Notes: generated by a model from the letters alone, not told the origin. A stretch of 64,000 nt of DNA from JBCDJI01 sp964351865 (GCA_964351865.1 CAYGPJ010000001.1:1-64000), one strand, 5' to 3'. Shown: positions 26,245-36,300, numbered from the stretch's first letter. A program made the numbers and translations.

Positions 26245-27231
26245 CTACAGGGGTTCGATAATACGAATGACTGATTTCATGTGATCGAGCCAAGCTTGGT
26301 CGGCTGCCTGCTGTGGCGCACCGTAGCGATTCTTCTCAATGAGTTCTTTCGCGAGTAAACATTTTTTATTGAGAAACTCCACCGCAGTTTTTCCTTTAAC
26401 TTGGCCACTATCCGGGCGAAACCCAGGATCCGCTCCTTGGCCGAGTAAATAATCGATGATCTGCAAGTTTGCTTCCGGATCTGGTGAAGAGCGGAGCGTG
26501 GCCGCGAAAACGAATGCCTCGGAGATTGCCTGCTTCGAGAACGCAACCAGATCCGAGTCAGACTCAAGGAAGTATTTCACAATCTCGAAATGGCCGCGAC
26601 CTATGGCCACCTTGAGATCACTTAGACCGGGTTCGACCCCCTGCGCGACGAGCCACTGCACGTTGACAAGTCGACCTTGCTGGCAAGCCATACGCATCGG
26701 GGAGCTGTGATACAGGTTGCCGTAGTTATCGCTCAGCTTAGCTCCTGCGGCGTGCATCTCCTTCAGAATAGAAAGATCCTCCAAGCCGCCAGCTATCGCC
26801 ACCGATACTGCATCGGCGGTCGCACCGCGATTCATCAACAGCCGTGCGACCGTAAAGTGATCATTTTCAAGCGCCTGCGCTAAAGCAGTTGTTTTCTCCA
26901 AGGGTGCTTGAGTATTTTTCGCTATTCTCGAAGAAACAAGATTCGGGTTGGCTCCGGCATCCAAGAGCATTTCAACCACATCGGCATGCCCCTGCCAGGC
27001 GGCAAACATGAGTGCCGTCCAGCCATACGCACTTGTCTCATCGAGATCAGCGCCCTCAGTGAGGGCGCTTTTCATTTGTTCAATATCACCAGCCTTGGCT
27101 GCGAGCAAAAAAGGAGTCATCCCTTGTTTGGACGCTGGCGAATTCGAGCAAGCACTCAATGCGAAAACCACTGTGAGCAGTAACAACCAACGCCCTTCAA
27201 AACAACTGCACATCTTGCATTCAGATTTCAT
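26245..27231 (-). CDS. Ankyrin-repeat lipoprotein
   Basis: Start ATG 27231 gives a basic N-terminus and a lipobox FALSACS, so the protein should be lipid-anchored in the envelope. The mature part consists of about seven ankyrin-type helix-turn-helix repeats, the best being GWTALMFAAWQGHADVVEML and TPFLLAAKAGDIEQM. Ankyrin arrays mediate protein contacts; the partner is unknown. The gene is just downstream of the left inverted repeat of the RAYT unit, which may have separated it from its original promoter. Confidence 0.82.
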   Translation of the reverse strand: MKSECKMCSCFEGRWLLLLTVVFALSACSNSPASKQGMTPFLLAAKAGDIEQMKSALTEGADLDETSAYGWTALMFAAWQGHADVVEMLLDAGANPNLVSSRIAKNTQAPLEKTTALAQALENDHFTVARLLMNRGATADAVSVAIAGGLEDLSILKEMHAAGAKLSDNYGNLYHSSPMRMACQQGRLVNVQWLVAQGVEPGLSDLKVAIGRGHFEIVKYFLESDSDLVAFSKQAISEAFVFAATLRSSPDPEANLQIIDYLLGQGADPGFRPDSGQVKGKTAVEFLNKKCLLAKELIEKNRYGAPQQAADQAWLDHMKSVIRIIEPL

Positions 27232-27255
27232 ACTTCGATCATCTTTTTGTATTCG

Positions 27256-28262
27256 AAAAGGGGTCAAACGTTTAATTTAAATGTTTATTTATTACTGATC
27301 AGATTACTCACACGGGAAGGATGCCCCATGTTTAAATGCTGGGCAATCCATGGGTTTCCGGCAGCCGTTTCTTTACGAAGTTGACGTGCGATTTCAATCT
27401 TCCACCCCACTCCTTTCGGTTCGACTTTTATATCGGAGGCCTTCTTTTTAGCCTGCTTCAAAAGTTTCTTAAGTAATAATGACCACTCGACTTCATTCAA
27501 TTCTCGTAATGATTCCCCAGCCCAAACTACGTCTGGATGTTTCTCCTTCAGATCATCTGCAAATGCCTTCTTCGCCTCTTTGCCTCCAATAAACCATCCA
27601 CGGCAATACCGCTTCAATAACTCCTCGCGCGCCTTCGGATCAATCGCCTCCGAGGCCGACAGATGTAGTTTGTAGCGATTCATACCTGCCACACTATCAG
27701 GTAGACCTAGTATCGATAAAAAATCGCCACGACATAGGCCGACTGGTGGAGTTCGCTTACAATATTTAGGGAAGCTAGACAGAGCATAACTCTTCAATTC
27801 CGAGACTGAGCAAATACCCGCACGCACCGGATTCAAATGTATGTAATCAATCAAACCCAGCAAAGGGCGATCCTCCCCGACGATAATCGACTTATAACGA
27901 CCTTGAAAGACATGCCCACGCTCCTTTCGAAAACGGTTGAAGCGTGTCGCAAACGTGCTCTGCAACCATTTCATACCAATTACCAAATTCGGCTCCGGGG
28001 TCTCTACTGCTAAATGGTAGTGATTGCTCATTATCACGTACGCATGCAGTTTCCAACCACAACGCTCTACTACCTCAAATAAGGCTGCCTCAAAGGACTC
28101 TCCAGCCCCGCCTTCGAGAAAGAGCTCTTTACGATAGTTGCCGCGACTGATCACATGATACACAGCTCCAGGGTATTCGATTCGTTGCTTACGTGGCATG
28201 CTACACTACTGATAATTTTAGCGTGAGGAGGCAATATTTAAATTAAACGTTTGACCCCTTTT
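27256..28262 (-). mobile_element. RAYT unit with perfect 27-bp inverted repeats
   Basis: AAAAGGGGTCAAACGTTTAA plus TTTAAAT at 27256-27282 is an exact reverse complement of 28236-28262. Each arm contains the inner palindrome TTAAACGTTTGA-like core. The arms bracket a single transposase gene and define a unit of about 1 kb. The right arm touches the stop codon of the upstream-lying GH141-like gene. Confidence 0.8.
27285..28199 (-). CDS. REP-associated tyrosine transposase (IS200-like Y1 family)
   Basis: A 304-residue RAYT. The N-terminal Y1 domain begins YPGAVYHVISRGNYRKELFL. The HUH metal motif is in MSNHYHLAVE and the catalytic Tyr in LIDYIHLNPVRAG. A C-terminal extension with basic helices (about 190-304) ends in a region resembling a DnaA/HTH-like DNA-binding helix (WIAQHLNMGHPSRVSNLI). 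RAYTs cut single-stranded DNA at REP hairpins and are usually single-copy. The conserved motifs are all intact. Confidence 0.93.
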   Translation of the reverse strand: MPRKQRIEYPGAVYHVISRGNYRKELFLEGGAGESFEAALFEVVERCGWKLHAYVIMSNHYHLAVETPEPNLVIGMKWLQSTFATRFNRFRKERGHVFQGRYKSIIVGEDRPLLGLIDYIHLNPVRAGICSVSELKSYALSSFPKYCKRTPPVGLCRGDFLSILGLPDSVAGMNRYKLHLSASEAIDPKAREELLKRYCRGWFIGGKEAKKAFADDLKEKHPDVVWAGESLRELNEVEWSLLLKKLLKQAKKKASDIKVEPKGVGWKIEIARQLRKETAAGNPWIAQHLNMGHPSRVSNLISNK

Positions 28263-31011
28263 ACCTTTCAAAGGGAGCCACTGAGATCGACTGGAGCAAA
28301 ACTTCCTTTCCTTCGATCAATTTAAGCTGAATCGGGGTGCTTGCGGGAATGGACCGGTTCAATGTGTAAGCGCCGGCCTTGAGGTCATCGCTGGAAAAAT
28401 TCATCGATAAAGTATCAGCCCCCTCTTCAAAAGAAAGGTTGAATATTCCCTCACCAGCATCGAGTCCAGAGACTGCGATTTCCAATGAGGTGATGTTCTT
28501 ATCGAATTCAAATACCCAGGCCTCGCCAGCTTCGAAATAGTTACCACTACCCCCACCACTTGACGAAGCGATACTCAAAGCATTGTTTGAAGAATGGACA
28601 TTCGTTTTGCCTCCCTTTGTCGTCCCATCTATGTTTACAATCTCAAGGGAAGTCATGGTAATCTCACCAACGACCATGTTGGTTCCAGCCAAGGCACCAT
28701 CAAAGGGAGAGCCATTTCTAAAACCGAAACTAACCGGCGGCTGCTCGATTAACGCCGATACGTCAAAGCCTGAAAAATCCCTTTTAGCTAAGGATGAGCC
28801 CACGTTACGCATATCGAGCGGTTGAATGCCCATTCGCTCTGCCACAGAACCCTTTTGGAAGCGGAAAACACCCTCTTTCATCAGCTCTTGGTCGAACATA
28901 GGATCCGCATAAAGGAGCTTGATCTCATCTGTGCCGGGTGTGACGGGTTCGCCAGTTACCAGATCCGTCCCTAAGGCTGACGTGGGCACGTAAGGCTTGG
29001 ATGTATTCAATGTATAGTAGATTGAGTTTTCCGTATTCGGAAGGTTCAGGTAAAAAGGCCTATTCGTGGCACGTTTACTGGTGAGAAAAAGTCCGTTGCT
29101 GGATTTCGAAGAAGCCGGAGGCATAAAAATGTTCGACTTTGGAAATGCTTGTTTGGTGCCCCCAAGCCAACCCGGCTTCGCTCGCCCACGTAGGAACGTG
29201 TGCGTGAAGATAAAGTTATTAAAGATATCCGCAGGCCCTTTGATTCCCATGCCATTATCCGCCTCTGCAATAACATTATTGGTAATAATCGTGAAGCTGG
29301 GGTTATCATCCAAACGAACTGTGCCTGCTGTGCCCCAATTTTTGTGCAGGTAGTTTTGGTCAACGACGTTATTTACACCCATTGCGGAGAAGTAAATGGC
29401 ATTGCCGTCGTGGAGTTTAAGCAATACGCGATAAATGTCATTCTGCCCGATATAATTTTCTCTGGCGTGTAGCAGAGTCAGGAAATGATCGAGATTATTC
29501 TGGGATTCGGACTCCAGACCTTTCAAGATGTAGGGCTCGGCCTCCTCAAAGCGGATGCTGGATACCCAGGCGCGTCTAAAAGGAATGCGTTTGACCAGGA
29601 AAAATTCATGAGGCCGGCAGCCACTGACAACGATCCCGTTGTAGGGCAGATCATGTATGGTATTGTTCGTTATTTTATTATGCCCACTCTGAGTAATAAA
29701 GATAGCCGCTGAATGCCACAGCAATTCACCGATATGGTGGATATAGTTATCGTGCACGATATTGTTTTTGTTCACGTCCTTGGTTCCGGGGCCATATCCA
29801 CTCAGCAAGATGCCCCCACCTCCAAGATACTTCAGATGATTGCTGGAAACCTCGATTCGCTGACAATGCGCATCCAGACGAACACCGGTACCACTGCTTG
29901 ATTGGATTACATTAGACTTGAATGAGCAGTTTTCAGCAAAGCGGAAACGCATGACAGCATTCCCCTTATCATACATTTCCCAGTCGTGCTGCAGACCTTT
30001 GTCACCCTCCTCCATCGTATCGCGGGCACCATGGGTAAAGGTCAGACCCTCGAAGTGAAGGTGTTCGACAAAGGGGCCATCCTCAATACCTTCTACACGG
30101 ATGAATTCCTTCAGGTATGGCGCCACGATCTGCATGTCTGCTGGATCCGTTTCAGGCCAGAAGTAGATGCGTCCTGCCGGAGTATTCACCACCCACTTGC
30201 CGGGTTCATCCAGATAATCGATCGCGTTCAGGACCCAATACTTGTTTCTGGGATTTTCAGCCTGATACGTCGGATCTGCCGCCAATGTTGCGATCTTCTT
30301 ATCCAAATCGACATGAGCCAGAGGGATCAAGTTAGCCAGCCAAGGACGGTCTTTCAATTTCAACTCGATATCATAAAGATTAGGCCAGTCTCTAATGTCA
30401 TTTCCCCTGAAGTAAATATCCCGGTCAAATGGCTCTACAGGATCTCCCTCATACTCCAACATACTCGTCAATTTCTTACCTTGCCGATTATAGTCATAGC
30501 GCTTCTCAATATCCTGATAGTTAAAGCCATCCGATTTTGAGCGCTCGAGGAGCTTGTCTCCATCGTAGAGGCTTCGAATATACCAAGTCTCACCGCTTGT
30601 TTCAGGGATTTCCGCCACCCACAGCTTACCTTTAGCCGCCTCAGCAACGCCCTCCGGATCCGATTCGACTTTTTTCCAGTTATCGATCTTAATCCCGCCG
30701 GTGAATACCGGAGTTTCACCCGGATAGGCTTTGTAAGTGATCGGAGCTGATAGGGTGCCTGAATCCTCCAGTCCAAAAACGACCGTCTCCCGTAACTCGT
30801 AAATCCCGCCTTTGATCAGAACCTCGATGGGTTTTCCGGGCTGCTGCTTTTTCAATTCTCTGACTTTACTTTGCGCCGCCTTCAGCGTCGAAATGGGCCC
30901 GTCAGGACTGACGGTAATGTTCAAGCTTTCAGCAACCAGACATGATGAAAGGAAGCAAAAGGCAATGAAACAAGTTGAGGTATTTTTAACAGTTACCTTG
31001 GGGCTATACAT
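28261..31011 (-). CDS. GH141-like right-handed beta-helix enzyme, copy 1, with C-terminal GEAW domain
   Basis: A 916-residue secreted protein. The signal peptide or lipoprotein signal (FCFLSSCLVAES) is followed by an N-terminal domain with GGIYELRETVVFGLEDSGTL and YPGETPVFTGG, typical of GH141-like proteins. Residues about 320-640 form PbH1 coils (SSSGTGVRLD, GNAIYFSAMG, WGTAGTVRLDD). The last 150 residues are a separate beta domain with FEAGEAWVFEFDKNI shared with PEP-CTERM proteins. Characterised GH141 members include alpha-L-fucosidase and xylanase, and the adjacent fucose operon favours the former. It is mosaic with copy 2 at 39569. Operator-like site 44 bp upstream. Confidence 0.82.
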   Translation of the reverse strand: MYSPKVTVKNTSTCFIAFCFLSSCLVAESLNITVSPDGPISTLKAAQSKVRELKKQQPGKPIEVLIKGGIYELRETVVFGLEDSGTLSAPITYKAYPGETPVFTGGIKIDNWKKVESDPEGVAEAAKGKLWVAEIPETSGETWYIRSLYDGDKLLERSKSDGFNYQDIEKRYDYNRQGKKLTSMLEYEGDPVEPFDRDIYFRGNDIRDWPNLYDIELKLKDRPWLANLIPLAHVDLDKKIATLAADPTYQAENPRNKYWVLNAIDYLDEPGKWVVNTPAGRIYFWPETDPADMQIVAPYLKEFIRVEGIEDGPFVEHLHFEGLTFTHGARDTMEEGDKGLQHDWEMYDKGNAVMRFRFAENCSFKSNVIQSSSGTGVRLDAHCQRIEVSSNHLKYLGGGGILLSGYGPGTKDVNKNNIVHDNYIHHIGELLWHSAAIFITQSGHNKITNNTIHDLPYNGIVVSGCRPHEFFLVKRIPFRRAWVSSIRFEEAEPYILKGLESESQNNLDHFLTLLHARENYIGQNDIYRVLLKLHDGNAIYFSAMGVNNVVDQNYLHKNWGTAGTVRLDDNPSFTIITNNVIAEADNGMGIKGPADIFNNFIFTHTFLRGRAKPGWLGGTKQAFPKSNIFMPPASSKSSNGLFLTSKRATNRPFYLNLPNTENSIYYTLNTSKPYVPTSALGTDLVTGEPVTPGTDEIKLLYADPMFDQELMKEGVFRFQKGSVAERMGIQPLDMRNVGSSLAKRDFSGFDVSALIEQPPVSFGFRNGSPFDGALAGTNMVVGEITMTSLEIVNIDGTTKGGKTNVHSSNNALSIASSSGGGSGNYFEAGEAWVFEFDKNITSLEIAVSGLDAGEGIFNLSFEEGADTLSMNFSSDDLKAGAYTLNRSIPASTPIQLKLIEGKEVLLQSISVAPFER

Positions 31012-31054
31012 ACACTGAAATTAACACTCCCAATTAGAACTAATAGCGCAAATT

Positions 31055-31072
31055 TGTGCACACATGTGCGTT
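31055..31072. promoter_or_regulatory. Operator-like palindrome, site 7
   Basis: TGTGCAC-ACAT-GTGCGTT lies 44 bp upstream of the GH141-like ATG at 31011. Confidence 0.6.
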
Positions 31073-31150
31073 CAGTGGCTTTAATAGACATGGTAGTGGT
31101 CGAGATGATTTAATCTGTGCCACATGTAAAGTTAGTCTGGAGTCATATAA

Positions 31151-31297
31151 ATGCCCCGGAGAATGAAAGGCAAACGATACACAACGGAACAGAAGATCCG
31201 CATTCTGCGTGAGGCGGAAAGCAGCGATAAAACAATCCTGGATGTATACCGGAAGCGTCCGATCAGCGAGCAGACCTTCCACCACATGGAAGCGTAA
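31151..31297 (+). pseudogene. IS3-family OrfA remnant
   Basis: Forty-eight codons read MPRRMKGKRYTTEQKIRILR and EAESSDKTILDVYRKRPISE, the N-terminal HTH of IS3/IS911 OrfA, then stop early. The expected coiled-coil half and OrfB are absent. Confidence 0.75.
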
Positions 31298-31405
31298 GAT
31301 AGGGATGCTTTAAGTTGATCAGGCGAAGCAACCCAACAACATACATATTAGAACCTCGCTTCTACTTTATTGAGTCTCAACACCCCGTCGTAGAGTTACC
31401 TGTCC

Positions 31406-32422
31406 TCACATGGGATCAATCCGATATTCTCTCGGGCTACAACGAAAGCGTCTGCGAAAGGCGCGAGAAAAATATTGACTACTGGAAAAGCCACAGTCCA
31501 AGGCCAGCTCCGTGATGGATATTTCTGATCGGGTGCGCAGCAAGTGTGCTGCATGATCGAGACGCCAGTAATTCAGCGCCTGTATGGGTGTCATATTGAC
31601 CAAATCATGGCAATAATTACTGAATGCCGTTCGACCCATATTACATACCGCAGCCATCTCAGGTAGGCTCCACTCCCTCGCGAGTTCCATCGGGTCGCGT
31701 TTGAGCTCGTCCAGGAAGATCTGCACAACGCGACGCTTCGTCATAAGCGACTCATCGACTTCGAGCTTTTGAGCGTGCATAAGTTCGAGCAAATCCAACA
31801 AAAGCGTATTGAGTAACACCCGAAGTTTCGAGATCATACACACAGGATCTGATGCCTGGACCAATTGCCCCAATTCATCAAAGATCCGGCTCATCCGCGA
31901 GTTTGCCTGCCAAACGGGATGCTCATTGCCACGCAACATCCGCACCAGCTCTTTGCGATCGGCCTCTGTCAGCATGCACCAGTCGGGCAACATCCAATCC
32001 TGATCAGGTTGGCGCACACCCACATCAAGAATAAACCAATACAACCTGCCGGGGGCAATGTATGGGTCCCCCATTCGGTGGAGTTGCCATGGACGTGTAA
32101 TACTAAGCGCATGCGTTTTCAGTTCATACAGTTTGCCGTCCACATTTAACACAGACTGCCCGGTCTGCTGGAAGCAAATCTCTACCCCCTCGTTGCGGTG
32201 AAATGGAATACCCCAATCCTGCACGCACAGACTGTCGAAAAAACCGATACTCGGGACCCCATTCAATAGCTCAGGCGCGATGCGCCTTCCCGGATAATGA
32301 CCATGAGTTAGCGCATGGAAGTTAACTTTCCCAGAGTCAATCGCCGCTCGTTGCACGAGACAGTTATCGATCTCAAGCTGTTGATTCAGAAGCGCGTCAT
32401 CTTGTGTTTTTTCTGTGTGCAC
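31406..32422 (-). CDS. AraC-family transcriptional regulator of the fucose operon
   Basis: A 338-residue regulator: an N-terminal cupin-type sensing domain (WGIPFHRNEGVEICFQQTG, LSITRPWQLHRMG) and a C-terminal double HTH (about 240-335) with ELALDCGFSSSQYFSRAFRR and SPREYR. The second HTH consensus GFSSxSYFsRxFkrxFG is clear; the first helix pair is less standard (AVCNMGRTAFSNYCHDLVN). It is divergently transcribed from the fucose operon with a 74-bp intergenic region. It is therefore the likely local activator, perhaps sensing L-fucose or a fucose derivative. Confidence 0.88.
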   Translation of the reverse strand: MHTEKTQDDALLNQQLEIDNCLVQRAAIDSGKVNFHALTHGHYPGRRIAPELLNGVPSIGFFDSLCVQDWGIPFHRNEGVEICFQQTGQSVLNVDGKLYELKTHALSITRPWQLHRMGDPYIAPGRLYWFILDVGVRQPDQDWMLPDWCMLTEADRKELVRMLRGNEHPVWQANSRMSRIFDELGQLVQASDPVCMISKLRVLLNTLLLDLLELMHAQKLEVDESLMTKRRVVQIFLDELKRDPMELAREWSLPEMAAVCNMGRTAFSNYCHDLVNMTPIQALNYWRLDHAAHLLRTRSEISITELALDCGFSSSQYFSRAFRRRFRCSPREYRIDPM

Positions 32423-32496
32423 TTTTTACCGGAATGTAATATTGCAAGTAATCTATACACCGATTATGCTAGCATCAATCTCCAATTGTACCCCCT

Positions 32497-33264
32497 ATGA
32501 GATTAAAAAATAGAGTTATCTTTTTAACCGGAGGCTCCACAGGCATCGGTTTAGACTGTGCCAAAGCATACGCACGCGAAGGCGCACAACTCACGATTGT
32601 AGCCAGAGATGGGAATGCTTCCGCTGAAGCCGCCGCCGCACTGGGGAGCGCACATATTGGTTTCAAATGCGATGTCAGTAATGGCGCAGACGTTGAGCAA
32701 GCAATCACTCGAACGCTTAAGCATTTTGGCCGAGTCGATGCGATTCACAATAACGCGGGCATTGCCCATCCTTCCAAGGCGCTGCACGAGATGTCAGAGG
32801 AGGAGTGGGATGACCTTTTCAATACTAACCTAAAGAGCGTATATCACACTACAAAACATGGGATTGAAGCCTTAAAGGCGAGCAAAGGCTGTATTTTGAA
32901 CACATCGAGCTTGGTCGGTGTGATGGGACAGGAAATACACGCGGCTTACACAGCGACGAAGGGCGGCATGAACACGCTCACAAAATCTATGGCTTTGGAC
33001 TACGCTAAGCATGGCATACGCGTCAACGCAGTCTGCCCGGCTGGCACATGGACACCGATGCTGCGAAAATGGTGCCAGGAACAACCCGACCCCAGTAGCA
33101 TCGAAAAATACCTCGATGATATTCATCCACTAGGCTTCTGTCCCGAAGGGGATGTCATCGCCGACGCTTCTGTTTTTCTGATATCAGAGGAAGCACGATT
33201 CGTCACCGGACACATCATGCACGTGAGCGGTGGCGCTGAACTAGGCTATCGCCGTACCAATTAA
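32497..33264 (+). CDS. SDR, predicted L-fucose dehydrogenase
   Basis: A 255-residue classical short-chain dehydrogenase: GGSTGIGLD nucleotide motif, NNAG, catalytic Ser in LNTSSLVG and YTATKGG (YxxxK). As the first gene in a unit holding all later oxidative fucose steps, it is assigned the oxidation of L-fucose to L-fuconolactone; the family itself cannot prove this. The start ATG 32497 follows the 74-bp divergent promoter region. The next gene begins 18 bp downstream. A diverged, broken paralogue lies at 21604-21785. Confidence 0.8.
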   Translation: MRLKNRVIFLTGGSTGIGLDCAKAYAREGAQLTIVARDGNASAEAAAALGSAHIGFKCDVSNGADVEQAITRTLKHFGRVDAIHNNAGIAHPSKALHEMSEEEWDDLFNTNLKSVYHTTKHGIEALKASKGCILNTSSLVGVMGQEIHAAYTATKGGMNTLTKSMALDYAKHGIRVNAVCPAGTWTPMLRKWCQEQPDPSSIEKYLDDIHPLGFCPEGDVIADASVFLISEEARFVTGHIMHVSGGAELGYRRTN

Positions 33265-33282
33265 TCTACGAGCACTCCAAAG

Positions 33283-34509
33283 ATGATAACCCGAATTAGC
33301 ACTTCCGATAAACGTTTTCCACTCGGCCCCGGAGCCGGCAGCGATGCCATTCACCGCGACCCGACCTATTCCTATGCCGTGACCGAACTGCATGACGATT
33401 CAGGTCTGACCGGCGTGGGCCTCGCCTTTACGCTGGGCGAAGGCAATCACTTGGTCTGCCAAGCAGCGTCATTCCTCGCCCAGAGCTTGCAGGGTAAGGA
33501 TATCGACGAACTCATGGCCGATTTTGGCCATTGGCAGTATATGGTTTCCAATGAACAGCAATTTCGCTGGTTGGGACCACATAAGGGCGTCGTTCAGCTC
33601 GCTCTGGCTTCGGTCACGAATGCCTGCTGGGACCTCTGGGCGAAAAAAAGAGGCCAGCCTCTCTGGGCACTCCTTTCAGACCTTAGCCCCGAAGCCGTAG
33701 TCAATACCCTCGACCTTTCCTATCTCGAAGACGTCCTGACAGCAGACGAGGCCAAAGGTATTATCGAAGCGGCCCTACCCACCCGTAGCGAGCGTGAAGG
33801 CATTCTCAAGACCGGCTATCCGGGATATGACACCTCTATCGGTTGGTTCAACTATTCCGACGATAAGGTGAAAGAGAATGTCCGTAAATCCGTAGCCAAT
33901 GGCTTCGACTCGATGAAACTGAAGGTGGGTGACCCCGACATGGACAAGGATCTGCGCCGTGCCAACATCGTTCGCGAAGGCGCAGGCCCCGATGCCCGCG
34001 TCATGGTGGACGCCAATCAACAATGGAGTATGCCGCGTGCCCTCGAATTCGGGAAACGCGCCCAAGACATGGGCCTAAACCTCTATTGGATCGAAGAGCC
34101 CACCCATCCAGACGATATCCTCGGCCATGCGCAACTGGCCAAGGCCTACGGCGACTGCCTGCTCGCAGCTGGTGAGCACGTCCCTAACCGCATCATCTTC
34201 AAAAATTATCTTCAGGCTGGCGCCTTGGGTGTCTGCCAAGTGGATGCGGTCCGGGTGGCCGGTGTCAGTGAGTTCCTCGCCATCAGCCTGTTGAGCCGCA
34301 AGTTTCATATACCTGTTGTTCCGCATGTAGGCGACATGGGACAAATCCATCAGCATCTGGTCGTTTACAATCACATTGGCATGGATCACAAAGCACTCAT
34401 GCTCGAACAAATCCCTCACCTAAAGGGCAAGTTTAAAAACCCTGCCCATGTCGAAAACGGTTTCTACCAAATCCCACAGGAACCAGGTCTAAGCAGCGAC
34501 TTTATCTAA
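33283..34509 (+). CDS. Enolase-superfamily L-fuconate dehydratase
   Basis: A 408-residue mandelate racemase/enolase-superfamily enzyme, predicted to dehydrate L-fuconate to 2-keto-3-deoxy-L-fuconate. Visible catalytic residues are the KxK pair in FDSMKLKVG, metal ligands in MVDANQQW, WIEEPTHPDD and AAGEHVPNR, and the C-terminal His in PHVGDMGQIHQHL, all as in FucD/ENOSF1-like enzymes. The N-terminal capping domain starts RISTSDKRFPLGPGAGSD, also typical. Length is close to family members (about 430). Context (lactonase, KDF dehydrogenase, FAH hydrolase) supports the fuconate assignment strongly. Confidence 0.92.
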   Translation: MITRISTSDKRFPLGPGAGSDAIHRDPTYSYAVTELHDDSGLTGVGLAFTLGEGNHLVCQAASFLAQSLQGKDIDELMADFGHWQYMVSNEQQFRWLGPHKGVVQLALASVTNACWDLWAKKRGQPLWALLSDLSPEAVVNTLDLSYLEDVLTADEAKGIIEAALPTRSEREGILKTGYPGYDTSIGWFNYSDDKVKENVRKSVANGFDSMKLKVGDPDMDKDLRRANIVREGAGPDARVMVDANQQWSMPRALEFGKRAQDMGLNLYWIEEPTHPDDILGHAQLAKAYGDCLLAAGEHVPNRIIFKNYLQAGALGVCQVDAVRVAGVSEFLAISLLSRKFHIPVVPHVGDMGQIHQHLVVYNHIGMDHKALMLEQIPHLKGKFKNPAHVENGFYQIPQEPGLSSDFI

Positions 34510-34521
34510 ACAAGCCGATTT

Positions 34522-36273
34522 ATGATCCCTACCCCATTTCTCTCTGTCGTCGACGCCAAGGTGACTACCTTGGACACCATCGTCACCATTACCTACATGA
34601 TAGCCATCGTCTCTGCCGGTTGTTGGGTAGGCATACGACACCGCAGAAAACAAAGTGAGAGCGGGGCCAAAGATTATTTCCTCGCAGGTGGCACACTGAA
34701 ATGGCCGATGATCGGAATGGCGCTCTTCGCGACCAATATATCCTGTGTGCACCTTGTGGCGTTAGCGCAAGCCGGCTACGAGCAGGGTTTGCTCATGGGC
34801 AACTTCGAGTGGATGGCTGCGTTCACACTGGTTCTGCTCGCCCTCTTTTTTGCTCCATTTTATATCCGCTCCAAAGTATCGACGCTGCCGGACTTTCTTG
34901 AAAAACGCTACGGCCGCACCTGTCGCGATATACTCGCAGGCTTCTCCCTGGTCTCGGCGGTCATCGTGCATATCGGCTTCTCGCTCCTCACAGGCGCCAT
35001 TGTCCTAAGCGGACTCTTCGGGGTCGACCCCTGGATCTCCATCGTCGTGATTGCCGTGGCGACGGCACTTTATGTGGTGGTCGGCGGATTGATGGCGGTC
35101 GTCTTCACCGAGACCGTCGAAACCGTGGTATTGCTTTTTGGTGCGATTCTCATCACTTTTTTCTCTTTCAAATTCCTCGGCGGCGACGCAGGCGTGCTGG
35201 CCGGTTGGGATAACCTCAAGGCCGCACTTAACGCGCCGGGCGAGGAATCGATGCTCTCAATGCTGCGTCCGCATGGCGACCCCTCGGGTCTGCCATGGTA
35301 TGCGATCATACTTGGCTACCCTGTCCTCGGGATCTGGTACTGGTGCGCGGATCAGACCATTGTCCAACGTGTGCTCGGCGCGCAAGATGAAAATCACGCC
35401 CGCGTCGGCCCACTCTTTGCCGCTTTAATTAAAATCCTCCCGGTCTTTCTCTTTGTCCTGCCGGGACTCATGTTTTACGCCATGGTCAACCAAGGCATGT
35501 TTGCCGACCTTTCGGGCGCAATGGATATGGAGACGGGTAAAGCGACGCTATCTGCGATGGGCGGAGACGGCCAGTGGGCCATCATGAAAACCTCGGAAGC
35601 CTACACTGAAATGATTGTTCGCCTGCTTCCATCCGGTCTCACCGGGGTGATGGCCGCCGCGCTGATCGCAGCCCTGATGAGCACCGTCTCAGGTGCCCTC
35701 AACTCAATCTCCACTCTGGTCAGCTATGACATCTGGAAGCGTCTCAAACCGGAGACCTCTGACAAAAAGCTGGTCCTGATCGGCCGCTGCTCGGCGGTGG
35801 GCGCGATGCTCGTCGCCATGGGCTTGGTACCACTGCTCGGCAAATACGGCAGTATCTTTGCCGGTCTCAACACGATCATTGCACACATTGCTCCCCCCGT
35901 GACCGCAGTGTTTCTCTGGGGTGTCATCTGGAAACGCGCCTCATATCGCGGTGCCCTCGCGACCATGATCGGCGGAGCTCTGCTAGGCGTGGCGGTCTTC
36001 ACCACCAACAGCCTCAATCCTGATGGCTGGCTCGCCACCCTCCCGGGCGGTTTTATGATGATGGCTTTTTACCTCTTCCTGGCTTGTAGTGCGATCCTCA
36101 TCACGGTCTCAGTCCTGATGCCGAAAAAGGCAGGCGAAGATCCCGAATCACTCTACTTCCACTCCTTCGCCGAGTGCTTTGCATTCAAAGGCTGGAGCGG
36201 CATCGGGAACTACAAGTTCCTTGCGATTCTAACCCTGAGTATGATGGCTGTGCTCTACTACATTTTCCATTAA
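34522..36273 (+). CDS. SSS (SLC5) family sodium:solute symporter
   Basis: A 583-residue membrane protein with about 14 hydrophobic segments. It opens with a short outside segment and the first helix TIVTITYMIAIVSAGCWVGI, followed by KDYFLAGGTLKWPMIGMALF, a hallmark of solute:sodium symporters. Further family blocks are LPDFLEKRYGRTCRDILAGF and AALIAALMSTVSGALNSIST. Position inside the fucose operon predicts L-fucose uptake driven by Na+, but the substrate is not visible in the sequence. It follows the dehydratase by 12 bp. Confidence 0.9.
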   Translation: MIPTPFLSVVDAKVTTLDTIVTITYMIAIVSAGCWVGIRHRRKQSESGAKDYFLAGGTLKWPMIGMALFATNISCVHLVALAQAGYEQGLLMGNFEWMAAFTLVLLALFFAPFYIRSKVSTLPDFLEKRYGRTCRDILAGFSLVSAVIVHIGFSLLTGAIVLSGLFGVDPWISIVVIAVATALYVVVGGLMAVVFTETVETVVLLFGAILITFFSFKFLGGDAGVLAGWDNLKAALNAPGEESMLSMLRPHGDPSGLPWYAIILGYPVLGIWYWCADQTIVQRVLGAQDENHARVGPLFAALIKILPVFLFVLPGLMFYAMVNQGMFADLSGAMDMETGKATLSAMGGDGQWAIMKTSEAYTEMIVRLLPSGLTGVMAAALIAALMSTVSGALNSISTLVSYDIWKRLKPETSDKKLVLIGRCSAVGAMLVAMGLVPLLGKYGSIFAGLNTIIAHIAPPVTAVFLWGVIWKRASYRGALATMIGGALLGVAVFTTNSLNPDGWLATLPGGFMMMAFYLFLACSAILITVSVLMPKKAGEDPESLYFHSFAECFAFKGWSGIGNYKFLAILTLSMMAVLYYIFH

Positions 36274-36300
36274 CTCTCTCCATTGAAATCCAAACCCATT

